Shown: one piece after another, positions 39,014 to 47,220 of the stretch | Numbering within the stretch: the stretch's first letter is position 1 | Layout of the letters: each line of letters starts with the position of its first letter | DNA from: a virus | IMG/VR virus record: IMGVR_UViG_3300029955_000008 | Coordinates: 1 to 64,000 of that record | Reading direction: 5' to 3' (one strand) | Length of the DNA stretch: 64,000 nucleotides | Notes under the pieces: model-generated | Told to the model about the DNA's origin: nothing | Seen by the model: only the letters and a program-made list of their open reading frames with translations | Databases searched by the model: none | Made by a program: the position numbers and the translations under genes

Positions 39014-41386
39014 TTAGTTGACTCCGACTACTTGCGCGTCAACCCAGATATTGTTAGCATCTTTTACTTGACCCACTCTTACGATAGCCAGTCCCGAAGA
39101 CGATGGCGCCGTTGAAGTACAAGCACCGGAGCTACCTAAGTAAAGTGGCGCTCCCGTGGTGAATCCATGGCTTGGTACATTGATGATACCAAATTCGGTT
39201 ACGGTTACCGACTGACCTTGAGAAACACCGGAACCAGGATAGGCCAAACCGATAACGTAAAAATTGTCTGTTGTAGCAGCGTTGTTGTCGGCTTTCCACA
39301 TTCTGCCCACGGTCGAACCGCCATCGGTTGACAACGCGTATCTCAAAGCGTACAGCGTAGAAGCGGTAAGCGATTGATCCGAGGTTTCCGTCGTGGTTGT
39401 AGCAGTGCTAACTGTTGAGGGCGTCGCCCATGCCGCAGTGCCTCCGGAGACCGTCAATACCTGTCCCGTAGACCCAATTGCAAGATTGGTTGCGGAATTG
39501 CTGCCGTTGCCAACGATCAAATCGCCAGTCGCTGTGATTGGAGATAATGCGTTAAAAGCCGCTGATTTTGTTGTCTGACCGGTGCCGCCGTTTGCTATTG
39601 CAATTGTAGTTCCAGTCCATGTACCAGACGTAATAGTTCCAACCGAGGTCAGACTGGAACTTACTACCGTACTGTTCAGCGTGGTTCCAGAAAGCGTTCC
39701 GGCTGGAGCCACAACTGCGTTTCCGGTAATGGAAGTTACCAAACCTTTTGCATTAATAGTAACAGCTGGAATGCTGGTAGAAGAACCCGTGGTACCAGCG
39801 GTAGCAACTGTTGCCAATGTAAGAACGGATCCAGAAGTTGTGGCGTCGCCGCTTAGAGCAGCAGCTGCAGTAACCAACCCTTTTCCGTTTACAGTTACTG
39901 AAGCAAATGTTCCCGTATTAGAATTTACAGTTGCAAGAGTAAGAGCTGCAGAGCCCGGTCCGGAAGCCGTTGCGTCCCCGGTCAATGCTGTGATATAGTT
40001 TCCAGCGGCTTGTTTTCCGTTGAAAGTATTCCAGTCCGTTGAAGACAGATATCCGTTTGTAGAGGTATTTGACTGAGTAATGCTAACGGTGTTTCCAGAT
40101 AACGACAGGGGAGCGTTGAAAGTATAAGACGTAGGTCCTGCGAACTCCGTAAACATTGGAGTAGAAGAAGATCCGAATACATGATTTGCTACAAAAGCGC
40201 TGTCAGCGTATACGGTACCATTTAAAATTAACCACGCATCGCCTATTGCGGTAGGTAGTCCGTTTGAAGTCAGGACATAAGCGGTACCAATCCCACTTGC
40301 GGTGTATTCACCGCTTGTAGTTGCTACGGTTTGGTTTCCGAGAATAACTAAATCACCGTTCTGAACCGAATATCCGTCGATGGTAAGAGTTGCCCCACCA
40401 GTCAAAGGTACGTTGCTAGCAGCGTAGGCTTTAGCCGGACCTTGCCATGTTAATCCACTAATCGCGGCATCAACATATCCTTTTGTAGCCGCATCTGTTG
40501 AGGTGGAAGGAGCTGCAAGACCGTTAATCTGATTGCTTCCCATGTTCAGGGCTTGTGCTTGCGTACCCAACGAAGTCAGGGAAGATGCGGTAACCGTAGA
40601 ATTCAGAGTGGTTCCAGAAAGTGTGCCAGCAGGTGCTACAACCGCGTTACCAGTAACAGAGGTTACCAATCCCTTAACGTTGATGGTGATAGAAGGAATG
40701 CTAGTAGAAGAACCTGTGGTTCCAGCAGTTGCGACAGTTGCGAGTGTCAAAGCACCGGAACTTGCAATAGTTGCATCACCGGACATCGCAACAGCTGCGG
40801 GCTGATTTGAACCGTTTCCAACATAGATATCGTTAGTCGCCAAAGGTAACATTTGGGCGGCTGTAATCGTGCCAGACAACTGAGAGGTCGGAAGACTTAA
40901 TGCGGAAAGCGTGGTTAGCGTAGAATTAGAACTTGCTGTAATATTAGAGGCAGTTCCCGTAATGCTCCCGCTCGGGATTACATAATCGGTTCCAGCAACA
41001 GCGGCACTGATTGCGGTTCCATTACCCTTTAAAAGTCCGGTAATAGTTGTGGTTAGAGTTAGAGCAGGAGTAGATCCTCCAGAAGAAGTCCCCGCAAATC
41101 CGTTGGCAGTATTTACGGAAACCGATGTAACGCTACCAGAAGCAGAAGCGATCCAACTCAGATTACCGCTGCCATCATTTGCCAAAACGTAGTTTGATCC
41201 ACCGGCTTGCGCGGCAGGCCAAACAACGGAATACGTCGTGGTCGTGGAATGCGCGGCTTGTGTAAAAGATCCGCCGCCAGTTGCGGCATTGATCTGAAGA
41301 CCTTGTACGCTAAGAGTGTTAGTTGAAAGATCAACTGTTCTTGGTACGGCGGAGATAAGTTCTAAAATTTTGCTATAAGTTGCCAT
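39014..41386 (-). CDS. Long repetitive tail-fibre protein
   Basis: A 790-residue fibre. The N-terminal 100 residues are a globular region, followed by a long Thr/Ser/Gly/Ala-rich shaft. Two segments of about 55 residues are nearly identical (GTTGSSTSIPSITINVKGLV and GTTGSSTSIPAVTINAKGLV, with the following text). The C-terminal 130 residues are a beta domain resembling phage structural decoration proteins. The repeats probably form a trimeric beta-helical shaft. A Shine-Dalgarno AGGAG is present. This gene is followed closely by the 41400 adaptor gene. Confidence 0.72.
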   Translation of the reverse strand: MATYSKILELISAVPRTVDLSTNTLSVQGLQINAATGGGSFTQAAHSTTTTYSVVWPAAQAGGSNYVLANDGSGNLSWIASASGSVTSVSVNTANGFAGTSSGGSTPALTLTTTITGLLKGNGTAISAAVAGTDYVIPSGSITGTASNITASSNSTLTTLSALSLPTSQLSGTITAAQMLPLATNDIYVGNGSNQPAAVAMSGDATIASSGALTLATVATAGTTGSSTSIPSITINVKGLVTSVTGNAVVAPAGTLSGTTLNSTVTASSLTSLGTQAQALNMGSNQINGLAAPSTSTDAATKGYVDAAISGLTWQGPAKAYAASNVPLTGGATLTIDGYSVQNGDLVILGNQTVATTSGEYTASGIGTAYVLTSNGLPTAIGDAWLILNGTVYADSAFVANHVFGSSSTPMFTEFAGPTSYTFNAPLSLSGNTVSITQSNTSTNGYLSSTDWNTFNGKQAAGNYITALTGDATASGPGSAALTLATVNSNTGTFASVTVNGKGLVTAAAALSGDATTSGSVLTLATVATAGTTGSSTSIPAVTINAKGLVTSITGNAVVAPAGTLSGTTLNSTVVSSSLTSVGTITSGTWTGTTIAIANGGTGQTTKSAAFNALSPITATGDLIVGNGSNSATNLAIGSTGQVLTVSGGTAAWATPSTVSTATTTTETSDQSLTASTLYALRYALSTDGGSTVGRMWKADNNAATTDNFYVIGLAYPGSGVSQGQSVTVTEFGIINVPSHGFTTGAPLYLGSSGACTSTAPSSSGLAIVRVGQVKDANNIWVDAQVVGVN
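39641..39825 (-). repeat. Fibre shaft repeat, copy 1
   Basis: A stretch of about 185 bases that is highly similar to 40568-40752, encoding almost the same 55 residues of the fibre shaft. The base identity is lower than the protein identity, so the duplication is old or selected at the protein level. Confidence 0.7.
40568..40752 (-). repeat. Fibre shaft repeat, copy 2
   Basis: Partner of the copy at 39641-39825, about 900 bases away in the same gene and orientation. The two could recombine and shorten or lengthen the shaft by about 300 residues. Confidence 0.7.
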
Positions 41387-41399
41387 GATTTACTCCTAA

Positions 41400-41855
41400 T
41401 TAAAGTTGACCGATTAGTTGTGGAATTATTACCAAATCTTGCTGTAAACTGTTTGTTTCGTTTTGCACAATTATTCCCACGTAATAGACGAAGTCGCCGG
41501 GACCAAAACCTGTAACACCGTCATCAGGGCGCGTGTTCTGGATGGTACCACTCAGACCAATCCAAATAGCCTGTCCTATCGCAAATCCGTAGGTAAGAGA
41601 AAGATTTAAAAGTCTGCCGTTGCTGATCACTGGCCCGTTGGCATTACCGGGAATTCTGAACTGAGCAATGCCAACAAATGCGCTAACCGAAGCCTGCGAG
41701 GTGACATCGGTGGGCGCGATCATGTCTTGTGTGCCAGTAGAGCTGACAGGGGTTCCTTGAGGAATTGCGGTACCACTATTATTGGTATAGTTAGACACAA
41801 TTCCAGTGGAACTTGCGGTACTTTGCTGACTAAAGAAAAATGGACTATAAGTCAA
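41400..41855 (-). CDS. Small virion adaptor-like beta protein
   Basis: A 151-residue beta-rich protein. Its pattern (NYTNNSGTAIPQGTPVSSTG, later GFGPGDFVYYVGIIVQNE and QDLVIIPQLIGQL) recurs, from memory, in phage structural proteins that link fibres to the baseplate or decorate the capsid. It starts with TTG at 41855, which has GGGAG 6 bases upstream, and lies 15 bases after the collagen-like fibre gene. Confidence 0.6.
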   Translation of the reverse strand: MTYSPFFFSQQSTASSTGIVSNYTNNSGTAIPQGTPVSSTGTQDMIAPTDVTSQASVSAFVGIAQFRIPGNANGPVISNGRLLNLSLTYGFAIGQAIWIGLSGTIQNTRPDDGVTGFGPGDFVYYVGIIVQNETNSLQQDLVIIPQLIGQL

Positions 41856-41870
41856 AGTTAGCTCCCAAAG

Positions 41871-44843
41871 TTATAAAATATACCAAGCTGATCCCGAACT
41901 GACCACGGTTACGGTTTGCCATTGCGAAGACAATAGAAAAGTATTGCTGCCATCTATCAATTCCGACCCATTGGCCATAATCGTTAAAACATTTGCGCTG
42001 GAATCGATCTTCTTCATAAAAAAGATTCTTCCAACACCAGTGGCTGCGGTTGGAAGAGATAGTGTAAATGCTCCACCGGTGCAATCGCCTAAAATTACAA
42101 AGTCTGTAGACATTAGGGTATATGGACCGGTTTTCGTAGAAACTGATACCGCGTTTCCAAATGCGTTGGTTCCAGCAGGCCCTGCGGGACCAGTAGGACC
42201 AGTAGGACCTTCGGGTCCGATTTCGCCCAGACTCCCACCATTACCGGCAAAACGAAACTGAAGTTCGTCGCCAACAACTAATCCGCCACCGGGAAAACTA
42301 ACGATTTGAATTTCATTACTAGGAGCGCCAGAGGCCCCGACTTCAGCATAGGCTCCGCTTTCAACGTCTAAAAACTGACCATTAAGAAGAACTTGTAGTG
42401 TTCCTTTGCCCACGGTATAATATTGCGTTGCGTTGGCTTCTCTGCTATTATTTGGAAGATGAATGAAACCGCCATTGGCAACGGGTCCGTTTATAGAGAC
42501 CGGAGAATTTAAAGAAGGAGGATATGTTCCACCGGAAGCGACGACATCAACGGTCTCATCGTATGTTGGGGAATCCAATGAACTTAGAATGATTCCAACG
42601 TCTTCATCAAGTTTTTTAATACCCAATGTTAGATTATCGCCGTCTTGAATAGCAAAGTTTCCACTACCAGTTCCGGCCTGTGTGGCAGAAATTGCAAACG
42701 GAGCACCCACATTAACGTTAGCCGGTGAATTGGTAAGACCGGCGCTGTTATTGGTAACGGTAATAACATTACTAATTGCGGTTGCGGTGAAATCTTTTCT
42801 GCTTGTGGAATTGAGAAGAGTGGTCAACGTAGTTGCGGTTTGAGCAGCGGTTTGTCCAGTGGTTACAATCCATTCCAAAGAAATCGCATTTGCGATTGGC
42901 ATTGGATCCACGCCGGTTCCATCTTTGTTTACCCAAACATAGTACTGTATAAGACTAACGGAAGGAAAAATTTCAAAATACTGATTAGAAGCCATCGAAG
43001 CCGCGCTACCGGTTGTAATGCTAACGATCTGTGGAAGAACTAAAGGTCCTCCGCCTTCCCACATTTGATATGTAGAAACATAGGCTGGAGCGGTGGCGCT
43101 TTCAATTGGGCTACCGGTGTAGGTAAGTAGGTTTTGAATTTGAGGACCACTGACGTTTTCGCTGACGCCATATGATAAATCCATTCCTAACCAACGAATA
43201 TAAACTCTAGGTAAGGCGCCGCCGTCATCGTTTCTAGCTAGCAACCACCAAGTATTCGATGCAATCGGTACGCTTGCACGTGGTACGATTTGAATATCTC
43301 TGGAATTACCACTAACACCGGGTAATGTATATTCTCCCCAAGCATATTGAGAAGCCGCTCCGCTAGCCCCCGTAGAAGTTCCACCATAAGTAGAAGTCAA
43401 TGTGACTTGTGAAACAGAATTAACTGTCAAAATCTGATAATAGGCGGCATGACTTGCTGAAGCTATTTTGATCCAATCACCAGCAAGTACAGCGGACGTC
43501 CAGGCCACACTGCCTACGGAACTAACTACAGCAGAAGCATTGGTCCAAATAAGATCTGGGGAGATTGCGGCGTCGCGAGTAAGTTCTAAATAAGCGACTT
43601 CACCATCGGTCAGAGTTACTGTGCTACCCGTAGGATTTGCTTGGATCTGATATTCTAAATTAGAACCTATTACTTTAAAATTTAAAACGTTGGACCAATT
43701 AATTTGGCCCGGTTGCGTTGCCACAGGATTTGTAAATGAAACCGTGGTTCCAGTTACAGTATCTGAGGCTTCGTTGGACATGACAACCGTGGAACCACTA
43801 ATAGAAAGAACCGTGGTGCCAGCGATAAAAGCTTCGCCACTGATATACTGACCACTGGCTATTCCTGTTGTGGAAGCCAGACTGGTAATTTGGTTGCTGC
43901 CTAGGGTAACGTTACCGGTAGTCGTGAGAATTGGTGTGGTATCGGGAATCACACCGTGACTGATGTTACCATTACTGGTTAAGATGGTATTAACAGCGTC
44001 TTCTCTAAGTTGAGGTACACTGCCACCCGGACTTGGACCGGTCCCAAAAAACGAATACCAATAGGGTCCGCCGCCTAAATCTAGGAAGCCCGACATCACA
44101 GCGTTCATCCAATCCTTGAGATCGGTGATGGCTTTGTCTCCACCGTAAAACGGATTGCTGCCGTTTGTGGTAGTTACTGGTGGATTTTCTGAAGTCCCTT
44201 CCGGCCAACTATAGACATTGAACGGATTAGGATTGGCGCCGCCTGTTCCTAAGCGAAACAGTAGGGGCCTGGAATCTGTTATGGAAACCACGTTGTTGCC
44301 GCTATCGGTAAGAATTACGGCAATGGGAAGAATGTTGGAAGCCCAAACCGTAGATGTGATTACGAATTCGTAGTTTAGGATGATCGCTGCGGGATCAATT
44401 GTGGAATCTTGTTGGCTCGTTGAAGGATCCCAAAGCGCACGTTGTACGTCGGTTGTGGGATCTTGGAAGCGATAGTAATCGATGCCAACATAGTTATTGG
44501 TGCCTGGAACGAAGGCGCCGCTGACATTTGACACAATCGCAGCATTTAGGGTAACAGCGGGGGTTCCAGCTGGAACCAAATATATGGTACCTGATTGAGA
44601 CGCGGTGACGTGCATGAGGGCGCCAGCGCTAACGATTACCTGTAGGTTTGAGGCGGCGCCACCGATGGGGTTGGTGGCCATGTTTAACGCGAAGCCGTTG
44701 ATGATATAGGGGTTACCGGCTCCGGTCACGAATGCTTCAAAAGACGTGTCAAAGTCAGCACTTACAGCGGATTCAACAGCCTTTAGATCAGGCACGTCAA
44801 CTCTCATCTGACTTAAATAATTTTCGCGGCGCTGAATAGCCAT
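41871..44843 (-). CDS. Large tail protein with collagen-like segment
   Basis: A 990-residue virion protein. The start MAIQRRENYLSQMRVDVPDLK resembles baseplate-attached fibre adaptors. A long beta-rich body follows, and near residues 865-885 there is a Gly-X-Y collagen-like run (GPEGPTGPTGPAGPAG) before a C-terminal beta domain of about 100 residues that could trimerise. ATG 44843 has GAGGG upstream and is preferred over the longer frame to 44921, which would cross the promoter region. The leader holds a partial copy of the 13-mer element. Confidence 0.72.
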   Translation of the reverse strand: MAIQRRENYLSQMRVDVPDLKAVESAVSADFDTSFEAFVTGAGNPYIINGFALNMATNPIGGAASNLQVIVSAGALMHVTASQSGTIYLVPAGTPAVTLNAAIVSNVSGAFVPGTNNYVGIDYYRFQDPTTDVQRALWDPSTSQQDSTIDPAAIILNYEFVITSTVWASNILPIAVILTDSGNNVVSITDSRPLLFRLGTGGANPNPFNVYSWPEGTSENPPVTTTNGSNPFYGGDKAITDLKDWMNAVMSGFLDLGGGPYWYSFFGTGPSPGGSVPQLREDAVNTILTSNGNISHGVIPDTTPILTTTGNVTLGSNQITSLASTTGIASGQYISGEAFIAGTTVLSISGSTVVMSNEASDTVTGTTVSFTNPVATQPGQINWSNVLNFKVIGSNLEYQIQANPTGSTVTLTDGEVAYLELTRDAAISPDLIWTNASAVVSSVGSVAWTSAVLAGDWIKIASASHAAYYQILTVNSVSQVTLTSTYGGTSTGASGAASQYAWGEYTLPGVSGNSRDIQIVPRASVPIASNTWWLLARNDDGGALPRVYIRWLGMDLSYGVSENVSGPQIQNLLTYTGSPIESATAPAYVSTYQMWEGGGPLVLPQIVSITTGSAASMASNQYFEIFPSVSLIQYYVWVNKDGTGVDPMPIANAISLEWIVTTGQTAAQTATTLTTLLNSTSRKDFTATAISNVITVTNNSAGLTNSPANVNVGAPFAISATQAGTGSGNFAIQDGDNLTLGIKKLDEDVGIILSSLDSPTYDETVDVVASGGTYPPSLNSPVSINGPVANGGFIHLPNNSREANATQYYTVGKGTLQVLLNGQFLDVESGAYAEVGASGAPSNEIQIVSFPGGGLVVGDELQFRFAGNGGSLGEIGPEGPTGPTGPAGPAGTNAFGNAVSVSTKTGPYTLMSTDFVILGDCTGGAFTLSLPTAATGVGRIFFMKKIDSSANVLTIMANGSELIDGSNTFLLSSQWQTVTVVSSGSAWYIL

Positions 44844-44870
44844 TAAATGCCCTCTGGAATGGATCCTAGG

Positions 44871-44883
44871 TAAAGATTGTTGT
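44871..44883 (-). promoter_or_regulatory. 13-mer regulatory element, partial copy
   Basis: TAAAGATTGTTGT; the first nine bases match the exact copies. It lies in the leader of the 44843 gene, about 17 bases downstream of its late motif. Confidence 0.4.
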
Positions 44884-44896
44884 TTAACTGACACCC

Positions 44897-44910
44897 CTAT
44901 TATATCATAT
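44897..44910 (-). promoter_or_regulatory. Proposed late promoter for the collagen-like tail gene
   Basis: The minus strand reads ATATGATATAATAG. It lies about 54 bases before the ATG at 44843 and touches the plus-strand -35 at 44910, so the two promoters diverge from a shared region. Confidence 0.45.
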
Positions 44911-44939
44911 TGACATCGCAATCTTTACTGTGATATAGT
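44910..44939 (+). promoter_or_regulatory. Sigma70-type promoter with overlapping late motif
   Basis: TTGACA (44910-44915), an 18-base spacer and TATAGT (44934-44939), predicted start near 44946. The -10 region also reads TGTGATATAG (44929-44938), close to the late motif, so both holoenzymes might use it. Confidence 0.55.
44915..44927 (+). promoter_or_regulatory. 13-mer regulatory element, exact inverted copy
   Basis: ATCGCAATCTTTA, the exact reverse complement of TAAAGATTGCGAT. It fills the spacer of the sigma70-type promoter at 44910, so a bound protein would block or alter that promoter. Confidence 0.55.
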
Positions 44940-44962
44940 CTAAAGTGAAGAGGTGCGCTACA

Positions 44963-45346
44963 GTGGGAAAAAGTAAGCGAACAGATAGATCGTTCACTAG
45001 AGAGCAGCGATTATCTAAAGAAAACAGGCAGTTAAAGAAAGAGTTGGCTCACCTAAGAAAACAGATAGCCCGTCTGGATCTGGATCGGTTCGAGACTCTC
45101 AGACAAATGGTAGCCGACCATGAGGAAAGCAAGCGTTTTGAAGAAAGTGCTGTAGAAGCCAACTCAAATATAGAGGCTTTGAAGCGTGATTGGGCATGTC
45201 ATGAATGCGACAACGGTTTTTTAGAGATTGTTTTGTATTCAAAGATGGGGACTACGCAATACTACAGGAAATGCAATAACTGCACCAATCGTACCAAGGG
45301 TAAGCGTTACGAAGAAACTGTGAAGGGAATCCTAAAGAATGATTGA
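44963..45346 (+). CDS. Coiled-coil protein with zinc ribbon
   Basis: A 127-residue protein. A basic N-terminus is followed by a coiled coil (about 15-55) and a C-terminal zinc ribbon with CHEC and CNNC about 22 residues apart. The layout is that of small phage transcription or replication factors, but no family is recognised. GTG 44963 has GAAGAGG about 9 bases upstream; a GTG at 44945 is in frame and would be nearly leaderless. It is one of three plus-strand islands in the tail cluster and overlaps the next gene. Confidence 0.62.
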   Translation: MGKSKRTDRSFTREQRLSKENRQLKKELAHLRKQIARLDLDRFETLRQMVADHEESKRFEESAVEANSNIEALKRDWACHECDNGFLEIVLYSKMGTTQYYRKCNNCTNRTKGKRYEETVKGILKND

Positions 45347-45566
45347 AGGCGACGTTGTTATTTGTGCCACTTCTCAGGCCGGTAGTATTGTTCAAATCGA
45401 TGGCAAAAATGTTTGGGTATTGTTAAGAAATCACGATATTTGGACTGGCCTCTTAAGTCAAACCTACAAACCGCAATCCAAAGAACATCTGGATGCCTGT
45501 CCCATAGATGTCGCCAGGGTAGAGGCTAAACGCACAATCCGTGAAGACAGCGGATACGAAGACTAA
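45339..45566 (+). CDS. Small hypothetical protein
   Basis: A 75-residue protein beginning with a small beta-barrel-like stretch (EGDVVICATSQAGSIVQIDGKNVWVLL), similar in shape to KOW or SH3-like folds, with an acidic end. It overlaps the zinc-ribbon gene by 8 bases and the convergent minus-strand gene by 4. Function unknown. Confidence 0.6.
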   Translation: MIEGDVVICATSQAGSIVQIDGKNVWVLLRNHDIWTGLLSQTYKPQSKEHLDACPIDVARVEAKRTIREDSGYED

Positions 45567-46315
45567 TCCACCCACCACTTCGAATATGGGTTATTATTTA
45601 GCCCTTGCGGACTGTAATAAATCGAAGTCACAGACTTCATGGGATCCGCGCCATAGTATTTCTTCAATCTCCAAAACCAAACCTTACTTGCTAACCAACA
45701 CCATAGACTAGTCTTTTTTAGGTTATTTTGAATCGTCCAGGTAAGCTGTCTGGTATTGGTATCCATGACGTTTTCCGACATATTGGAAATCGCGATGGCT
45801 AGCGCGGAAAAAACGAACAATGGATGACACATCCAGCGAATCCAGCAATGCAAGGGATTGATTAGAGATGGAAATGCCGCCGAAATCATCGCGGTAAGAA
45901 GTGCGGGTTGTCTGATTAAAAAAGCCTGCCATTGCCACTTGCCGGGCTGCGGATTATAGAAAGAGCCTTTATATTTGATACAACCCCAAAGTAATTTACG
46001 GGGGATTTCCGTGTTTCCCAATTCAATGCATGCGCTTACTGTGCCATAATAGTCATCTGGGCCATTGAGTCCGTCATTTTGTCCAACAGGAACTCTATTG
46101 AGTAGGTTGGAACCAATACACTGATTGATTTTGGCGGCGTAGTCTATTTTGTCTTGATCGGTAAGTTGTCCGTTTTTGTTTAATAATATATAATAGATGG
46201 AAGTAAAAAGATTTCCATTGTCAGAGCCGCTTTGTCCGGGTTGCCACGTACCTGGATTTGGGGTGTTTAAATTGTTTCCATCAATGTACGTGGAAAAATC
46301 CTGTCTTATCGTCAT
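45563..46315 (-). CDS. Hypothetical protein of the tail region
   Basis: A 250-residue protein. The first 120 residues include GNLFTSIYYILL and NGLNGPDDYYG motifs that I recall from uncharacterised phage proteins. Residues about 135-185 are hydrophobic and Trp-rich, possibly a membrane-associated or buried helical hairpin. Many Trp residues (about 15) mark the protein. Its role is unknown; a virion-associated or lysis-related function would fit its location beside the transglycosylase. Element copy in its leader at 46321. Confidence 0.5.
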   Translation of the reverse strand: MTIRQDFSTYIDGNNLNTPNPGTWQPGQSGSDNGNLFTSIYYILLNKNGQLTDQDKIDYAAKINQCIGSNLLNRVPVGQNDGLNGPDDYYGTVSACIELGNTEIPRKLLWGCIKYKGSFYNPQPGKWQWQAFLIRQPALLTAMISAAFPSLINPLHCWIRWMCHPLFVFSALAIAISNMSENVMDTNTRQLTWTIQNNLKKTSLWCWLASKVWFWRLKKYYGADPMKSVTSIYYSPQGLNNNPYSKWWVD

Positions 46316-46320
46316 ATTAG

Positions 46321-46333
46321 TAAAGATTGTTTT
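46321..46333 (-). promoter_or_regulatory. 13-mer regulatory element, partial copy
   Basis: TAAAGATTGTTTT; nine bases match the exact copies. It lies immediately upstream of the ATG of the 45563-46315 gene in a divergent intergenic region. Confidence 0.4.
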
Positions 46334-46337
46334 TAGC

Positions 46338-46366
46338 TTGACTTCTGCCGCAATACCATATAGGGT
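46338..46366 (+). promoter_or_regulatory. Sigma70-type promoter, short leader
   Basis: TTGACT (46338-46343), a 17-base spacer and TAGGGT (46361-46366). The predicted start is about 46373, just before TGGAGGA; the leader to ATG 46385 is about 12 bases. Confidence 0.6.
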
Positions 46367-46369
46367 ATT
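46352..46369. promoter_or_regulatory. Palindrome over the -10, candidate operator
   Basis: AATACC (46352-46357) and GGTATT (46364-46369) form an inverted repeat with a 6-base centre, covering the -10 of the transglycosylase promoter. This is where a repressor would be expected to bind. Confidence 0.4.
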
Positions 46370-46384
46370 TGGTGGAGGATAGCT

Positions 46385-46816
46385 ATGACCTATCTACAAA
46401 TCATAACTGCTGCTGCCAAAGCAGCTAAGGTGAGCGCAATACTTCTGTATTCGATCTGTTCTCACGAGAGTCGCAATTTCGAACTCGACTATTCTCTATA
46501 TGACTCCGGATCTCCGAGTTATAGTGTTTGCCAAATAAAAGAAACCACAGCAATTCAGATGGGATGGCAAGGAAAAAATCCCATGGAACTTCGAGATCCC
46601 CATGTTGGCATTAAATTTGCAGCGCTTTATCTGAGATATCAGCAAGACCGCTATGGCTCGGGGGATTGGGTTAAGTTGGCAAGCGCTTACAATGCGGGAA
46701 GCTATTCCGAAGGTAGAGTTAGAGGATGTCCCAAAAATCTAGGCTATATTAAATTGGTAAAGGAAAAGCTGCCCAAGAACCTAAGATATAAACTTAGCTG
46801 CGGTCCAAGGCCATAA
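46385..46816 (+). CDS. Lytic transglycosylase (SLT type)
   Basis: A 143-residue single-domain peptidoglycan transglycosylase. The catalytic Glu is in CSHESRNF (E28), followed by SYSVCQIKETTA (about 45-57) and the SAYNAGS motif (about 100-106), the order typical of SLT domains. There is no signal peptide, so it needs a holin or other release, or acts in the virion. TGGAGGA precedes the ATG. The end overlaps the convergent tube-like gene by 23 bases. It probably serves as the endolysin, though the location inside the tail cluster also allows a virion role. Confidence 0.82.
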   Translation: MTYLQIITAAAKAAKVSAILLYSICSHESRNFELDYSLYDSGSPSYSVCQIKETTAIQMGWQGKNPMELRDPHVGIKFAALYLRYQQDRYGSGDWVKLASAYNAGSYSEGRVRGCPKNLGYIKLVKEKLPKNLRYKLSCGPRP

Positions 46817-47219
46817 GAGGAATCATTCCTTTAAAGGAAAAGTTCAGTTTATATGTGCCGGTAGCAGGGATGGAATGATTTTCACTAACTACTTTACACT
46901 GAGGAATAAAGAGAATATCTTCAGAAGTAGAGCGATCCGTAACTCTCAAACTCACATAAGGATTTGCAGAAACATCGGTGAATAGTGGACGCAAGTTTTT
47001 AGCCTGAAGTCCACCTGAGTTTTTGATGCGAAATCCGCTTACGTTTCCGCTCACCGTTACTTTTCCACCTGCGATTTCTTGGCTATAGGCGCTGTCAATT
47101 CCGAAAATCTCCTCTTCGCCGTAATCGATGCCAAAACTAACATCGGCAACTTCTTTATAAAGTTGATTATTCCAAAAAATCGTGATTTGCGCTCCGGTGA
47201 TTACAACTGGTAGTGACAT
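46794..47219 (-). CDS. Tail-tube-like structural protein
   Basis: A 141-residue beta-rich protein. The order of strands (IDYGEEEIFGIDSAYSQEIA, later VTVSGNVSGF and YKLNFSFKGM) resembles tail-tube or tube-initiator proteins of contractile tails. It lies next to the two baseplate-J-like genes, so it may be a tube-initiator or baseplate-tube adaptor. GGGAAC lies upstream of the ATG. The family is not certain. Confidence 0.5.
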   Translation of the reverse strand: MSLPVVITGAQITIFWNNQLYKEVADVSFGIDYGEEEIFGIDSAYSQEIAGGKVTVSGNVSGFRIKNSGGLQAKNLRPLFTDVSANPYVSLRVTDRSTSEDILFIPQCKVVSENHSIPATGTYKLNFSFKGMIPLMALDRS

Positions 47220-47220
47220 A

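Noticed and set aside
39582-39998. Plus-strand frames opposite the repetitive fibre (39582, 40533 and others)
   Set aside because: They are Val/Pro/Thr-rich mirror images of Thr/Gly/Ala-rich fibre codons, with no start signals.
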